DNA from: an uncultured Lachnospira sp.
GTDB lineage: Bacteria > Bacillota > Clostridia > Lachnospirales > Lachnospiraceae
Assembly: GCA_934359185.1 (NCBI GenBank)
Contig: CAKRLE010000002.1
Location: 204,628 to 268,627, forward strand
Direction of reading: 5' to 3'
DNA length: 64,000 nt
Part shown: positions 27,775 through 36,051 of the stretch, piece by piece
Numbering within the stretch: position 1 is the stretch's first letter
Layout of the letters: every line of letters begins with the position of its first letter
Translations under genes and position numbers: made by a program
Notes under the pieces: generated by a model
Seen by the model: only the letters and a program-made list of their open reading frames with translations
The model's database searches: none
Told to the model about the DNA's origin: nothing

Positions 27775-27815
27775 AAGCTGGATGAAATGTTTTATTTCGT
27801 CCAGCTTGTTTGAAT
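27775..27815 (+). terminator. Rho-independent terminator
   Basis: AAGCTGGATGAAA (27775-27787) pairs with TTTCGTCCAGCTT (27795-27807) with one G-U pair, followed by GTTTG. Confidence 0.75.
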
Positions 27816-27839
27816 TAAACAGAATGGGGGATTTTACGA

Positions 27840-28829
27840 ATGAAAAATAAAAGTAATATGTATTTATATGTAGCAGGTATAATGATTGTTTTCCTGATAG
27901 TTTCGTTATTTTATAAGAATAATGTAAATGATAAGACGGGCAACAAAATTAATGAAGAAACTTCACTCTTTTCGGTGCAGGAAATTCAGTGCGATAAAGA
28001 GATTGATAATTTATCTTTTATTGATTTAAAGCCATGTATTGTGTCAGATGGAAAGGCATACATATATGATAATAATGAGTGGAATGTAGTTGAATGTGAT
28101 AATGATATAACTAGGGTTTATAACGGAGATACATTTTGTGCACTGGATAGTGAAGGCAACATTATAATTATTGGAGAAAATTTAGGTGATTATGAAGCAT
28201 ATCCTCTTACAACTGCGGGTGTTTATTATAATGCAGAGAAAATGCTCAAATATACAGAAAAAGAAAAAGTGCTGCTGCTTGGTGGCAATCCCTTGAAAAG
28301 TGAATACTGCATAGCATATTTTGACGATGGATGTACAAAAATGTTCATAAACGGACAGATGGTTGAGCTTTCAGACTCGCTTAATGTCGTGAATATTTCA
28401 GGTGGATTTATATTAGATGAAGCAGGAAATGTGTATAAAGTTTCAAATAGTGAAAATCTTTCTAATATCAGCTTGAAACAGATTTCAGAAAAAAGATATG
28501 TAAGCATTTCCGCATGTGCATCCGCTGACAGGTGCATTGGAATATGTGAGGATGGAGGTGTAACAGTATGGTCTGATGTTGATTTAAAATTTACATTCAA
28601 TGCTGACAATGCAAAATTAGCAGCAATGGGATTCAATTATGGAGTTGTGTTATGTGATGACGGGAAAATTGAGTTCCATTCATCAAATGATAAGTTGGAA
28701 AAACAGCTTTCAGAATACTTTGATAACCTGAATGAGAAAGCTTCTGCCATAGCGTGTAACTATGATTGTATTTTAGTAAAACTGGAAAATGGAGCGTGTC
28801 TTAAAATTTTATGTGCAGTTCATGATTGA
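27840..28829 (+). CDS. Membrane-anchored protein with RCC1/propeller-like repeats, function unknown
   Basis: 329 residues. One N-terminal transmembrane helix (about 7-25, YLYVAGIMIVFLIVSLFY). The exported part has repeating units such as CALDSEGNIIIIGEN, GGFILDEAGNVYKV, IGICEDGGVTVWSD and GVVLCDDGKIEFHSS, each a (hydrophobic)-x-x-D/E-G-x-(V/I) strand turn, as in RCC1-type beta-propellers. Many cysteines for an exported protein. No catalytic motif. Unknown role; its position in a run of anchored proteins suggests surface function. Confidence 0.5.
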   Translation: MKNKSNMYLYVAGIMIVFLIVSLFYKNNVNDKTGNKINEETSLFSVQEIQCDKEIDNLSFIDLKPCIVSDGKAYIYDNNEWNVVECDNDITRVYNGDTFCALDSEGNIIIIGENLGDYEAYPLTTAGVYYNAEKMLKYTEKEKVLLLGGNPLKSEYCIAYFDDGCTKMFINGQMVELSDSLNVVNISGGFILDEAGNVYKVSNSENLSNISLKQISEKRYVSISACASADRCIGICEDGGVTVWSDVDLKFTFNADNAKLAAMGFNYGVVLCDDGKIEFHSSNDKLEKQLSEYFDNLNEKASAIACNYDCILVKLENGACLKILCAVHD

Positions 28830-28942
28830 TTTTGTGCAGTTCGTGCAGGACATATTGAAGTGGGAGATTATGTCTGATATTGTAACATAGGATAAAAGTA
28901 TTTTACGTATTAATAAATGATTACAAAAGACAGGTGAAAAAT

Positions 28943-29560
28943 ATGAAAAGGGTATTTAGAACAATCGGCGTTATTGTGGCAAGCGCAGTATTTATAACAG
29001 GTTGCGCACAATCGAATAATAGTGCACAATCAGCCAATAGTGCATCCACACAATCAAGCAATAGTAAGACATATGGATTAGAAGATGAAAGTGCAGTAAA
29101 GCAGGTACTTAAGGAAAATTCAGCACTCGCAATGTATATAGATAAAATTAATTCACATGAATGGAGCTCATTAGAAGAATGTTTTTCAGAAGATATCCGC
29201 TCAGAAATTACTCAGAAGCAGATTGATAACAAAGAAGGCATTACAAGTGTGGAGCGTATTGAATTAAAGGCTGCCAAAGAGATGACAGCGGATGATTGGA
29301 AGTATGTTACTGGCAGTGAACCGGTGGCATCAGAGAGTGGCGAATATAAGAATCTTGATAAATATAATGATATCAGATTGTGGTTTCTTATATTTGATGA
29401 AAGCGTTGATACAGCCCATGAGAATAAATATTATCCACAGGGCTTAAATTATAATCTTGCAATCACAGGGGAACGAGATGGCAGTCAATATATTCTTGAT
29501 TTAAGAAATGAAAATGATTCACTGGATAAGCTTGAAAGATGGCTGTTAGCAGAAAAATAG
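28943..29560 (+). CDS. Putative lipoprotein, function unknown
   Basis: 205 residues. Lipoprotein leader MKRVFRTIGVIVASAVFITG with the lipobox Cys next. Then a low-complexity Ser/Asn/Gln linker made of short repeats (AQSNNSAQSANSASTQSSN). The remaining 150 residues form an acidic alpha/beta domain (MYIDKINSHEWSSLEECFS) that could be NTF2/SnoaL-like. Start at 28943 follows AGGTGA. Confidence 0.55.
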   Translation: MKRVFRTIGVIVASAVFITGCAQSNNSAQSANSASTQSSNSKTYGLEDESAVKQVLKENSALAMYIDKINSHEWSSLEECFSEDIRSEITQKQIDNKEGITSVERIELKAAKEMTADDWKYVTGSEPVASESGEYKNLDKYNDIRLWFLIFDESVDTAHENKYYPQGLNYNLAITGERDGSQYILDLRNENDSLDKLERWLLAEK

Positions 29561-29583
29561 TGTTGTTGGAGTGAAAATAATTA

Positions 29584-30168
29584 ATGGTATATGGAAAATG
29601 TAACTTCTTATGGAGTGATAAGAAAATAAAGAAGAAAACTTTTATAATACTAATTATAATATATATTGTCCTGGAAGTGCTTATTATAATTAATTTACCA
29701 CGCATACCACTTGTAAAATGCTCTAAAGATGTTAAGAAAATATATGGTCTTGAGGTTAATGATCCGGCTTATAATATTTGGTATAACGCATTTGGATTTC
29801 CGATATTTATTCATCCTAAAAAGGCACATGAACATTTTGAAGTCGATTATAAAGAGGCTGTTAAATTCATAGAAGATAAAGGGGTTAAACCATTTGATTA
29901 CAGTTATAATACATTGGATACATATTATCGTCTTGCTTGGCAGATGAATTTTCATGATAAAACATTGCCGAGCGAGTATAGATGGATTGAGAAAAAGGCA
30001 GAAAGTGTTCCGTTATATGCATTAGTGTGTCTGAGTTCTATGTGGGACTATGTGGCTGAGTCTCCTATGCTATCAGAGATTATTGTATTTGTGTCAATTG
30101 TTATTGGAATTAATTGCGTTTTCGTGGTTATATTTGTAAAGTGTTACAAAGAGTTTGTGGTTAAATAA
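29584..30168 (+). CDS. Two-helix membrane protein, paralogue of the 34.8-kb tandem protein
   Basis: 194 residues with transmembrane helices near 22-40 and 166-186 and an extracytoplasmic middle. It shares KSLFI/KTFII-type first helix, the LPRIPLVKC versus LPMIPIKKC motif after it, YxVxxNxFGxxxF, and the IVIGIN segment in the last helix with both halves of the protein at 34775-35971. Function unknown. Located before the first agrB copy as its paralogue lies before the second. Confidence 0.55.
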   Translation: MVYGKCNFLWSDKKIKKKTFIILIIIYIVLEVLIIINLPRIPLVKCSKDVKKIYGLEVNDPAYNIWYNAFGFPIFIHPKKAHEHFEVDYKEAVKFIEDKGVKPFDYSYNTLDTYYRLAWQMNFHDKTLPSEYRWIEKKAESVPLYALVCLSSMWDYVAESPMLSEIIVFVSIVIGINCVFVVIFVKCYKEFVVK

Positions 30169-30199
30169 AATAAAAATAGTTGATTATTAGGAGAAGCGT

Positions 30200-30398
30200 A
30201 TGGGAAAAGAATTATTTATATCCTACATTTGATAATCCGAGAAAAGCAATGAATAATGTTAAAAAAGAGGCTAATGAATTTCTTGATGTGATAGCGGCGG
30301 AATATTCGTTAGATGAATTGTCAGATAAAAACTGGGAAGACCTCATTTTTGTACAGGTTATCCAATTATTTATATATGAAGATAGTTTTGTTAGATAA
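30200..30398 (+). pseudogene. Frameshifted short gene
   Basis: AGGAG precedes ATG at 30200 (MGKELFIS...), which stops after ten codons. The adjacent frame continues as YPTFDNPRKAMNNVKKEANE to IYEDSFVR and stops at 30398. A single indel near 30215-30225 would join them. Product unknown; the helical continuation has no recognised motif. Confidence 0.4.
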
Positions 30399-30404
30399 CA
30401 ATAT

Positions 30405-30490
30405 GGGGATTACAGAAAGAATCTATATTCATATGGCACAATTGTGCTAGAAATTAATATTGTGACAGTGCTTGAATTTGTGGTCTGGTA
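30405..30490 (+). pseudogene. 3'-end remnant of a copy of the two-helix membrane protein gene
   Basis: One frame reads YSYGTIVLEINIVTVLEFVV, matching YSFGAIVLGINVVAVITFVV at the end of the protein at 34775-35971. The rest of the gene is missing. It shows that the ancestral order was membrane protein gene, then agr promoter, then agrB, in both copies. Confidence 0.7.
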
Positions 30491-30504
30491 AAAATCATTT
30501 CCTA

Positions 30505-30569
30505 ATTCACGTTAAAAAAGCCTGATTCACGTTAGGTGTATTGAAAATAAATATGCAAGCAGTTATGCT
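30505..30569 (+). promoter_or_regulatory. agr module 1 promoter with direct repeat (AgrA/LytTR-like site)
   Basis: ATTCACGTTA occurs at 30505-30514 and 30525-30534, exactly 20 bp apart, ending six bases before TTGAAA (30541-30546). A 17-bp spacer then leads to TATGCT (30564-30569). A direct repeat two helical turns apart abutting a promoter is the arrangement of AgrA/VirR (LytTR) activation sites. Binding by the regulator at 41999-42712 is inference. Confidence 0.65.
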
Positions 30570-30606
30570 GAAACTATAAGAGCAAAGGTTGAGGGGGAGA
30601 TAAATC

Positions 30607-31227
30607 ATGGCTCATATAGCGGAAAGTATAGCTGCTTTTTTATATAGACATGAAATTCTGGAACGTGATATGCAGGAAATATGTGCATATGGATTAGAAT
30701 TGCTAATATCCACTTTGATAGAAGTAATAAATGTTATTTTTGTTAGTGTATTAGCTCATAAAATGATATTTGGAATTATATATATTATTTGCATAATGAC
30801 AGTAAGAACATATACAGGCGGTTATCATGCAGATACTAAATCAAGGTGCAATATTATATTTATAAGTATATATATACTGAGCCTGATATCTATGCAATGG
30901 ATACAGAAAATAAATAATTATAATTTGATATTATGGTGTGGACTTATTGCATCATACATATATGTTATATATAACGCACCAATAGAAAATCATAATAAAC
31001 CTTTAAATCAATGTCAGATAAATAAAAATAGAAAATCAAGTATATTAATATATGGGATATTTATGATGTTAGGAATAATATACGATATATCTGGAATGGC
31101 AATTGGGATAGTGAAAAATTTGAATTGCTATTCAGTATATATAAAAATAATACTTATATTTATAGTGATTGCGATGATTGTAGGAAAGTATAAAGAAAGA
31201 TGCTTTTATCGTATGGCTATAATGTAA
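30607..31227 (+). CDS. agrB: AgrB-like accessory gene regulator processing protease, copy 1
   Basis: 206 residues with about five to six hydrophobic segments. VRTYTGGYHADTKSRC contains the AgrB catalytic pair His74 and Cys81, seven residues apart as in Staphylococcus AgrB (H77/C84). AgrB is a membrane cysteine protease that removes the C-terminal tail of the AgrD pro-peptide and forms the cyclic signal. GAGGGGGAG precedes the ATG. Differs from copy 2 by a single residue near the C-terminus (FYRMAIM versus FHRMAIM). GC content is far lower than that of the housekeeping genes. Confidence 0.92.
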   Translation: MAHIAESIAAFLYRHEILERDMQEICAYGLELLISTLIEVINVIFVSVLAHKMIFGIIYIICIMTVRTYTGGYHADTKSRCNIIFISIYILSLISMQWIQKINNYNLILWCGLIASYIYVIYNAPIENHNKPLNQCQINKNRKSSILIYGIFMMLGIIYDISGMAIGIVKNLNCYSVYIKIILIFIVIAMIVGKYKERCFYRMAIM

Positions 31228-31245
31228 AGAAAGGAGACGCTAAAG

Positions 31246-31398
31246 ATGAAGAGAAAAATTTTAAAAACTGTTGCTGATGTAGCTGTAAAAACAGCATACA
31301 AAGCAGGAAGAAGTGCATCATGGTATGGCTTTTATCAGGCTAAAGAACCAGAAGCATTAAAAAATAAAATAAGATTAATTACTTTAAAAGGAGTGTAG
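31246..31398 (+). CDS. agrD: AgrD-like autoinducing pro-peptide without cysteine, copy 1
   Basis: 50 residues; AAAGGAGACGC lies before the ATG. Amphipathic N-terminal helix KILKTVADVAVKTAYKAG, core GRSASWYGFYQ and acidic C-terminal motif KEPEALKN comparable to VPKEL of S. aureus AgrD. No cysteine is present. Aligning the conserved Pro with S. aureus puts a five-residue ring at Ser25-Phe29 (SWYGF), implying a lactone rather than thiolactone. The ribosome site of the next gene lies inside the last codons. Too short to be listed by simple ORF calling. Confidence 0.8.
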   Translation: MKRKILKTVADVAVKTAYKAGRSASWYGFYQAKEPEALKNKIRLITLKGV

Positions 31399-31401
31399 GT
31401 T

Positions 31402-31833
31402 ATGAAAAAGTGTAAAAAAATTATACTTATGTTGGCAGTAATGTTAATGGTATGTAATTCTACAGGAATTATATTTGCTGCAACATTTGAAGATTATCGT
31501 AATACGAGGATGTTTAATAGAGCTTATGTAGATAGTAATACGTTCTCTACAATATGTTATTCAAATTCATATTATTCGTCTGTAAGTAGAACAGGATTAT
31601 ATGTTAATGAAATTTTAAAGACTGATGGAAGTAGTTCGTCATATAAAAAGGTTAAGGCTAAAATGGTTGTTAATGTATATAATTCAGATGTTTTAACTGT
31701 AAATAAAGGAAATGTATACTATATTGAAGTACCTGATCAATATCGTGATTATGGTGGATATATGTTATCAGCAATGGGAAATAATCCATCTTTGGACTGT
31801 TTAATTAGTGGTGGATTCTCAATATATAACTAA
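31402..31833 (+). CDS. Small secreted protein of unknown function
   Basis: 143 residues with signal peptide ending about residue 27 (NSTGIIFAATF). The mature part of about 115 residues is rich in Ser, Tyr and Asn, with YVDSNTFSTICYSNSYYSSV and predicted beta strands; two cysteines. It starts three bases after agrD, so it is co-transcribed with the quorum-sensing pro-peptide, and is followed by a terminator and then an ABC transporter operon. A bacteriocin-like or surface protein is possible; no family was recognised. Confidence 0.55.
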   Translation: MKKCKKIILMLAVMLMVCNSTGIIFAATFEDYRNTRMFNRAYVDSNTFSTICYSNSYYSSVSRTGLYVNEILKTDGSSSSYKKVKAKMVVNVYNSDVLTVNKGNVYYIEVPDQYRDYGGYMLSAMGNNPSLDCLISGGFSIYN

Positions 31834-31856
31834 TAAATATTATGCGATAAATATTT

Positions 31857-31898
31857 AGACAAAAACACGATAATTATTTCGTGTTTTTGTCTCGTTTG
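31857..31898 (+). terminator. Rho-independent terminator after the first secreted protein gene
   Basis: AGACAAAAACACGA (31857-31870) and TCGTGTTTTTGTCT (31879-31892) form a perfect 14-bp stem. Partial read-through could supply the transporter genes, which have no clear promoter of their own in the 25 bp left. Confidence 0.85.
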
Positions 31899-31919
31899 TA
31901 TATGGAAGGAAAAAGATAA

Positions 31920-32732
31920 TTGAAATTATACATAAGAAATCAGCTTTATATGCTTATACGTCAGCCGTATTTCTGGATTAGTGCGGCAATTGTCAGTGGA
32001 TATTCAATAATTAATATAATACATTATGGAATTACATATTATGGAAAAAGTGCACTTGGAATTATGACTGTGACAGATCTGTATATTTATAACAGTAATA
32101 ATTCTTTCTGGGCAGTGTTTTCAGTGTTGATACCATTTGTGTGCATGTTGACATATGGCATGCAGACATTGACAGATAGAGAGCGTGGAACAATAAATTA
32201 TTATAATAGCAGAATTGATATGAAGTCATATTATATATCAGGTGCGATAAGCTGTGCTATAGGCACTTTTTTAGAGATATTATTAAGTGCGGTTATATCG
32301 ACAGCTTTGTTATTTGTAAGCTATCCACAGAGCGATAAGACAGTCCTTGGGACACGGTATACTGAAGTTTACTGGCTTAATATACAGTCAGGCTACAGGA
32401 CACATTTTGTGAAATTATATGTGTTGAATCCGATTATATATCTGTTAATTATGTCGCTGATTTTTTCAATATTTTGTAGTGTGATGGCAGTTTTTTTCTA
32501 TGCGGTGTCTATAGTCGTAAAGAAAAAGATACATATGATACTTGTAGCGGGAATAATGTCGTATGCAATTTTGCAGATATACCTTGCAACTGGATATGAC
32601 ATATATGGTGACGTGACAGCATCAATTATTGGATGGCAGAGTGGAATACCAACTATCATATTTATGATGCTGATGCTTCTTATAAGCGTTGTTATCGTAA
32701 AATACAAGATAACAAAGCAGGGAAGATTATAA
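31920..32732 (+). CDS. ABC-2-type exporter permease, cassette 1
   Basis: 270 residues, about six transmembrane helices. The N-terminus LYIRNQLYMLIRQPYFWISA resembles ABC-2 permeases (cytoplasmic coupling helix before TM1), and DRERGTINYYNSRIDMKSYYISGAISCAIG is the cytoplasmic loop after TM2. Starts with TTG, preceded by GGAAGGAAAAAG; no ATG candidate would keep the first helix. Pairs with the next permease and the ATPase at 33465. Confidence 0.7.
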   Translation: MKLYIRNQLYMLIRQPYFWISAAIVSGYSIINIIHYGITYYGKSALGIMTVTDLYIYNSNNSFWAVFSVLIPFVCMLTYGMQTLTDRERGTINYYNSRIDMKSYYISGAISCAIGTFLEILLSAVISTALLFVSYPQSDKTVLGTRYTEVYWLNIQSGYRTHFVKLYVLNPIIYLLIMSLIFSIFCSVMAVFFYAVSIVVKKKIHMILVAGIMSYAILQIYLATGYDIYGDVTASIIGWQSGIPTIIFMMLMLLISVVIVKYKITKQGRL

Positions 32733-32745
32733 AGGATGCATACAG

Positions 32746-33468
32746 ATGAAGAGAAAATCTATATTAAATACTGCAATTGTGGGATGCTTATATGCTGTTA
32801 TAAGTGGAATTGAAATGTTGTATCTTCGCAATGATGACGTACAGATGGTGTTTGTGAACCTGCTGTTTGATGTGAAAAATTTTCTTGGAGACAAGCACTT
32901 TTTTCTGGTTATCAATGTGCTGTTTGCAATTATTCTTTCATGTTATCTGTGCAGCATGGATATCAAAAAATATTACACAGTGTACACATTTGGAAGAATT
33001 GCCTCTAAAAGAATATTTTTTGCGAAATGTCTTATAAATGTCTGTATCAGGCAGATAGTATTTTCGATGTGTTATTGTTCTGTGTTAATGATGTTATCTA
33101 TGTTTTCATGTCGTGCAGGTCTGGAAGTTAATGATTATCTACTGATTTTGCTGGTAAAGGCTGTTGTGGCAATAGTGTATGGATGTATAGTTTTTGGAAT
33201 TATAACGGCTGTTGCTGCCTTGTTTGCAGATGAGAGAATAGCGGTGTTATTTATTATTGTATTAGTGTTGGGACTATCGTTTATATCTATGTCATTTTCA
33301 GACATGTCATTCATTAATAGTCACTGGTTTGTAGTTAATCCAGTGATGTCAGTTACGATTATCAATATGGATTTAACACAGACTTTTATGGCGTCAGGCA
33401 GAATGTTTGTCATAACAGTATTAGAGATAATGATGGCGGTAAATGTATGCAAAAGAAAGGAACTATGA
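32746..33468 (+). CDS. Membrane permease subunit, cassette 1
   Basis: 240 residues, six hydrophobic segments. KYYTVYTFGRIASKRIFFAKCLINVCIRQ matches the loop before TM3 in ABC-2-like permeases. Overlaps the ATPase gene by four bases (ATGA), indicating translational coupling. Substrate unknown. Confidence 0.65.
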   Translation: MKRKSILNTAIVGCLYAVISGIEMLYLRNDDVQMVFVNLLFDVKNFLGDKHFFLVINVLFAIILSCYLCSMDIKKYYTVYTFGRIASKRIFFAKCLINVCIRQIVFSMCYCSVLMMLSMFSCRAGLEVNDYLLILLVKAVVAIVYGCIVFGIITAVAALFADERIAVLFIIVLVLGLSFISMSFSDMSFINSHWFVVNPVMSVTIINMDLTQTFMASGRMFVITVLEIMMAVNVCKRKEL

Positions 33469-34115
33469 TGGGGTTAACTATAAAGATAGATAATCTTGTG
33501 AAGAATTTTAAGAATAACGAGGTTATAAAAGGGGCAAGTTATGAATTTGCTTCTGGCAATGTGTATGGAATAGTTGGTGGTAATGGGGCAGGTAAAAGTG
33601 TGCTGTTAAAGATGATACTGGGAATGATGAAACCTGATTCTGGAGAAGTTTCATTTGAAGGTATTCCTGAAAATAAAGCTGCTGCTAATAAAGTGGCTTC
33701 TGTAAAGCCTGATATGGCATGTGTTATAGATGGCTGTGATTTGATTATGAACATGTCAGGATTGGAAAATCTAATATATCTTGCAGGTTTTAGAAAACTT
33801 GTTGATGAGAAATGCATAAGAGAGTGCATGAAAAAGGTTGGATTGAACCCAGATAACAAAGATAAAATTAAAAATTATTCGCTTGGCATGAGAAAAAGAC
33901 TGCTTATAGCACAGGCAATAATGGAAAATCCAGACGTGCTTATATTGGATGAGCCGACTAATTCGCTTGATTCATCAGGTGTCCAGATGCTTCACGATAT
34001 TGTGCATGAGAATAAAGAGGCTGGCAGGATAATTATTATCGCAAGCCATTATGAACAGGATATAGATGGTTTGTGCGATATAGTTCTAGGTCTGAAGGAT
34101 GGTGTGCTATGCTGA
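33465..34115 (+). CDS. ABC transporter ATPase, cassette 1
   Basis: 216 residues. Walker A GGNGAGKSVLLKMILG, signature YSLGMRKRLLIAQA, Walker B VLILDEPTNSLD, and the switch His in IIIASHYEQD. The unusual signature SLGM instead of LSGGQ is typical of bacteriocin-immunity and ABC-2 exporters. Start at 33465 follows AAAGGAACT. It drives the two permeases upstream. Confidence 0.9.
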   Translation: MMGLTIKIDNLVKNFKNNEVIKGASYEFASGNVYGIVGGNGAGKSVLLKMILGMMKPDSGEVSFEGIPENKAAANKVASVKPDMACVIDGCDLIMNMSGLENLIYLAGFRKLVDEKCIRECMKKVGLNPDNKDKIKNYSLGMRKRLLIAQAIMENPDVLILDEPTNSLDSSGVQMLHDIVHENKEAGRIIIIASHYEQDIDGLCDIVLGLKDGVLC

Positions 34116-34756
34116 AACGCAGAATTACAGTGCTTGCTGTTATAATCGTTATTTTGTCTGTATTTGCATTGGGAGTGCGATTTTCACTCAGTGACAGAGA
34201 GGTTATTGGACAGAATCGTGAAGATGAACTATTAAAGACAGATTTTATGTTTTTTGGAGTTTTTCGTGAAGATAATGTCCCTGATACAGATAAAATTGAG
34301 CAAAGCCTGGAGAAAAGCAATTGTATATTAGAAGTTGTTCCTACAGGAAAGATGCGGCTGTCTGATACATGTATAGTGCAGGAGGTCTTGGTTAAGAACT
34401 GCATTAAGGGAGAGGATATATTACAGGAACGGATTAATATAATATCATACAATGGCTTCTGGTACAAGAAAGAGACAGATGTTTTATATAACTGGGGAAG
34501 AACTAATATTATGGCAGAAGATGCATCATATATAGTTGTTCTTGACAGAGTCGAAAATGGGTATGGCACTTATTATTACAATAATTTTCCAATTGGAGCG
34601 GTGAGCTGTGATGTTAGGAAGTGTACAGAATATATTGATGTGGCTAAGAGTTATAATTATGAAGAATTAAAGATGTATGAGTTTTTTGTGGATAGTCAGG
34701 CTGCGCTTGATAAGTTGTATGAGATTAAGAAGATGGTGCTTAGATATACAAAATAG
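34109..34756 (+). CDS. Membrane-anchored extracytoplasmic protein, cassette 1
   Basis: 215 residues; one N-terminal helix (about 8-25) and an exported domain with VIGQNREDELL, SNCILEVVPTGKMRLSDTC and YIVVLDRVENGYGTYYYNNF. Its start overlaps the ATPase end. Occupies the same place as the 41271 protein after the second ATPase, though the two look only distantly similar. Role unknown: transporter accessory or immunity. Confidence 0.5.
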   Translation: MLKRRITVLAVIIVILSVFALGVRFSLSDREVIGQNREDELLKTDFMFFGVFREDNVPDTDKIEQSLEKSNCILEVVPTGKMRLSDTCIVQEVLVKNCIKGEDILQERINIISYNGFWYKKETDVLYNWGRTNIMAEDASYIVVLDRVENGYGTYYYNNFPIGAVSCDVRKCTEYIDVAKSYNYEELKMYEFFVDSQAALDKLYEIKKMVLRYTK

Positions 34757-34774
34757 TTTGAAGAGAAGGTAATA

Positions 34775-35971
34775 ATGGGGAATTACATGGCAGATTATAA
34801 GAGGAAAAGTTCAAGAAAGAGTTTGTTTATAATAATTGTGTTAATGTACATAGTGGTTGAAGTATTAATAATGACGTATCTTCCTATGATTCCAATAAAA
34901 AAATGTCCAGATGAAATAAAGCAATATTATCCGTTGGTAGAAACTGATTCTGCCTATTCCGTTAGTCTTAATATCTTTGGAGATGTTGTATTTAATAATG
35001 CATACAAGGCTGACAAGAAATTTAAAAGTGAATATGGAGATGTTATCGACTATCTTGTTACACAGAAGGATTTTCAGCTATTTAGTTATAAAGGTAAAGT
35101 GCTGAATTTGTATTCCATTCATTGTTATCAGGTAAATGTTGGCGGACAGTACAAAACAGAAGATGATATTAATCTGCATAACAGGTGCAGTTCGGTTGGT
35201 AGCTATGCACAAATATGTCTAAATGCCACATGGTGTGGAGTAGAAATGCAGTATTTTGATTCTTTGTTCAGGATATATTCATTTGGCGCAATTGTGCTAG
35301 GAATTAATGTTGTGGCAGTGATTGCATTTGTGGTGGGGTATAAAAGGATAGTTCTAAGGAACAGCAATAATGAGAACCACATGGCAGATTGTAAGAGGAA
35401 AAGTTCAAGAAAGAGTTTATTTATTATAATTGTGTTAATGTACATAGTGGTTGAAGTGTTAATACTGACATATCTGCCTATGATTCCAATAAGAAAATGT
35501 CCAGATGAAATAAAGCAACATTATCCGTTGGTAGATACTGATTCTGCCTATTCTGTCCGTCTTAATATTTTTGGAGATGTTGTATTTAATAATGCATACA
35601 AGGCTGACAAGAAATTTAAAAGTGAATATGGAGATGTTATCGACTATCTTGTTACACAGAAGGATTTTCAACCATTTAGTTATAAAGGTGAAGTACTGGA
35701 TTCGTATTTTATTTATTGCTGGCAGGTAAATGTTGGTGGACAGTACAAAACAGAAGATGATATTAATCTGTATAACAGGTGCAGTCTGGTTGGTCGTTAT
35801 GCGCAAGTATGTCTAAATGCTACATGGTATGGAGCAGAAATGCAGTATTTTGATTCTTTGTTCAGGATATATTCATTTGGAGCAATTGTGCTGGGAATTA
35901 ATGTTGTGGCAGTGATTACATTTGTGGTGGGATATAAAAAATATTTTCTGATTCACGTTAAAAAAGCCTGA
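34775..35971 (+). CDS. Membrane protein made of two tandem 198-residue copies
   Basis: 398 residues consisting of two consecutive copies with a period of 594 bp (from 34787 and 35381), about 90% identical. Each has a first helix KSLFIIIVLMYIVVEVLI, motif YLPMIPIxKCPDEIKQ, an exported segment and a last helix SFGAIVLGINVVAVI. The join reads RNSNNENHMADCKRK, where the stop of copy 1 seems lost, fusing two genes into one four-helix protein. Paralogue at 29584-30168. Lies just before the agr promoter of module 2. Function unknown. Confidence 0.65.
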   Translation: MGNYMADYKRKSSRKSLFIIIVLMYIVVEVLIMTYLPMIPIKKCPDEIKQYYPLVETDSAYSVSLNIFGDVVFNNAYKADKKFKSEYGDVIDYLVTQKDFQLFSYKGKVLNLYSIHCYQVNVGGQYKTEDDINLHNRCSSVGSYAQICLNATWCGVEMQYFDSLFRIYSFGAIVLGINVVAVIAFVVGYKRIVLRNSNNENHMADCKRKSSRKSLFIIIVLMYIVVEVLILTYLPMIPIRKCPDEIKQHYPLVDTDSAYSVRLNIFGDVVFNNAYKADKKFKSEYGDVIDYLVTQKDFQPFSYKGEVLDSYFIYCWQVNVGGQYKTEDDINLYNRCSLVGRYAQVCLNATWYGAEMQYFDSLFRIYSFGAIVLGINVVAVITFVVGYKKYFLIHVKKA

Positions 35972-36015
35972 TTCACGTTAAGTGTATTGAAAATAAATAT
36001 GCAAGCAGTTATGCT
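35951..36015 (+). promoter_or_regulatory. agr module 2 promoter with direct repeat (AgrA/LytTR-like site)
   Basis: CTGATTCACGTTAA is exactly repeated at 35948-35961 and 35968-35981 (20-bp period), ending six bases before TTGAAA (35987-35992), 17-bp spacer, TATGCT (36010-36015). The same architecture as upstream of module 1. The first repeat overlaps the final codons of the tandem membrane protein gene. Confidence 0.65.
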
Positions 36016-36051
36016 GAAACTATAAGAGCAAAGGTTGAGGGGAGACAAATC

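Larger units (their letters stand above)
30501..31357 (+). repeat. Long direct repeat, copy 1 (agr promoter, agrB, agrD)
   Basis: About 855 bp nearly identical to 35946-36802. Differences seen are a handful of substitutions and one base in the G-run before agrB. Similarity fades inside the last codons of agrD. Confidence 0.9.
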
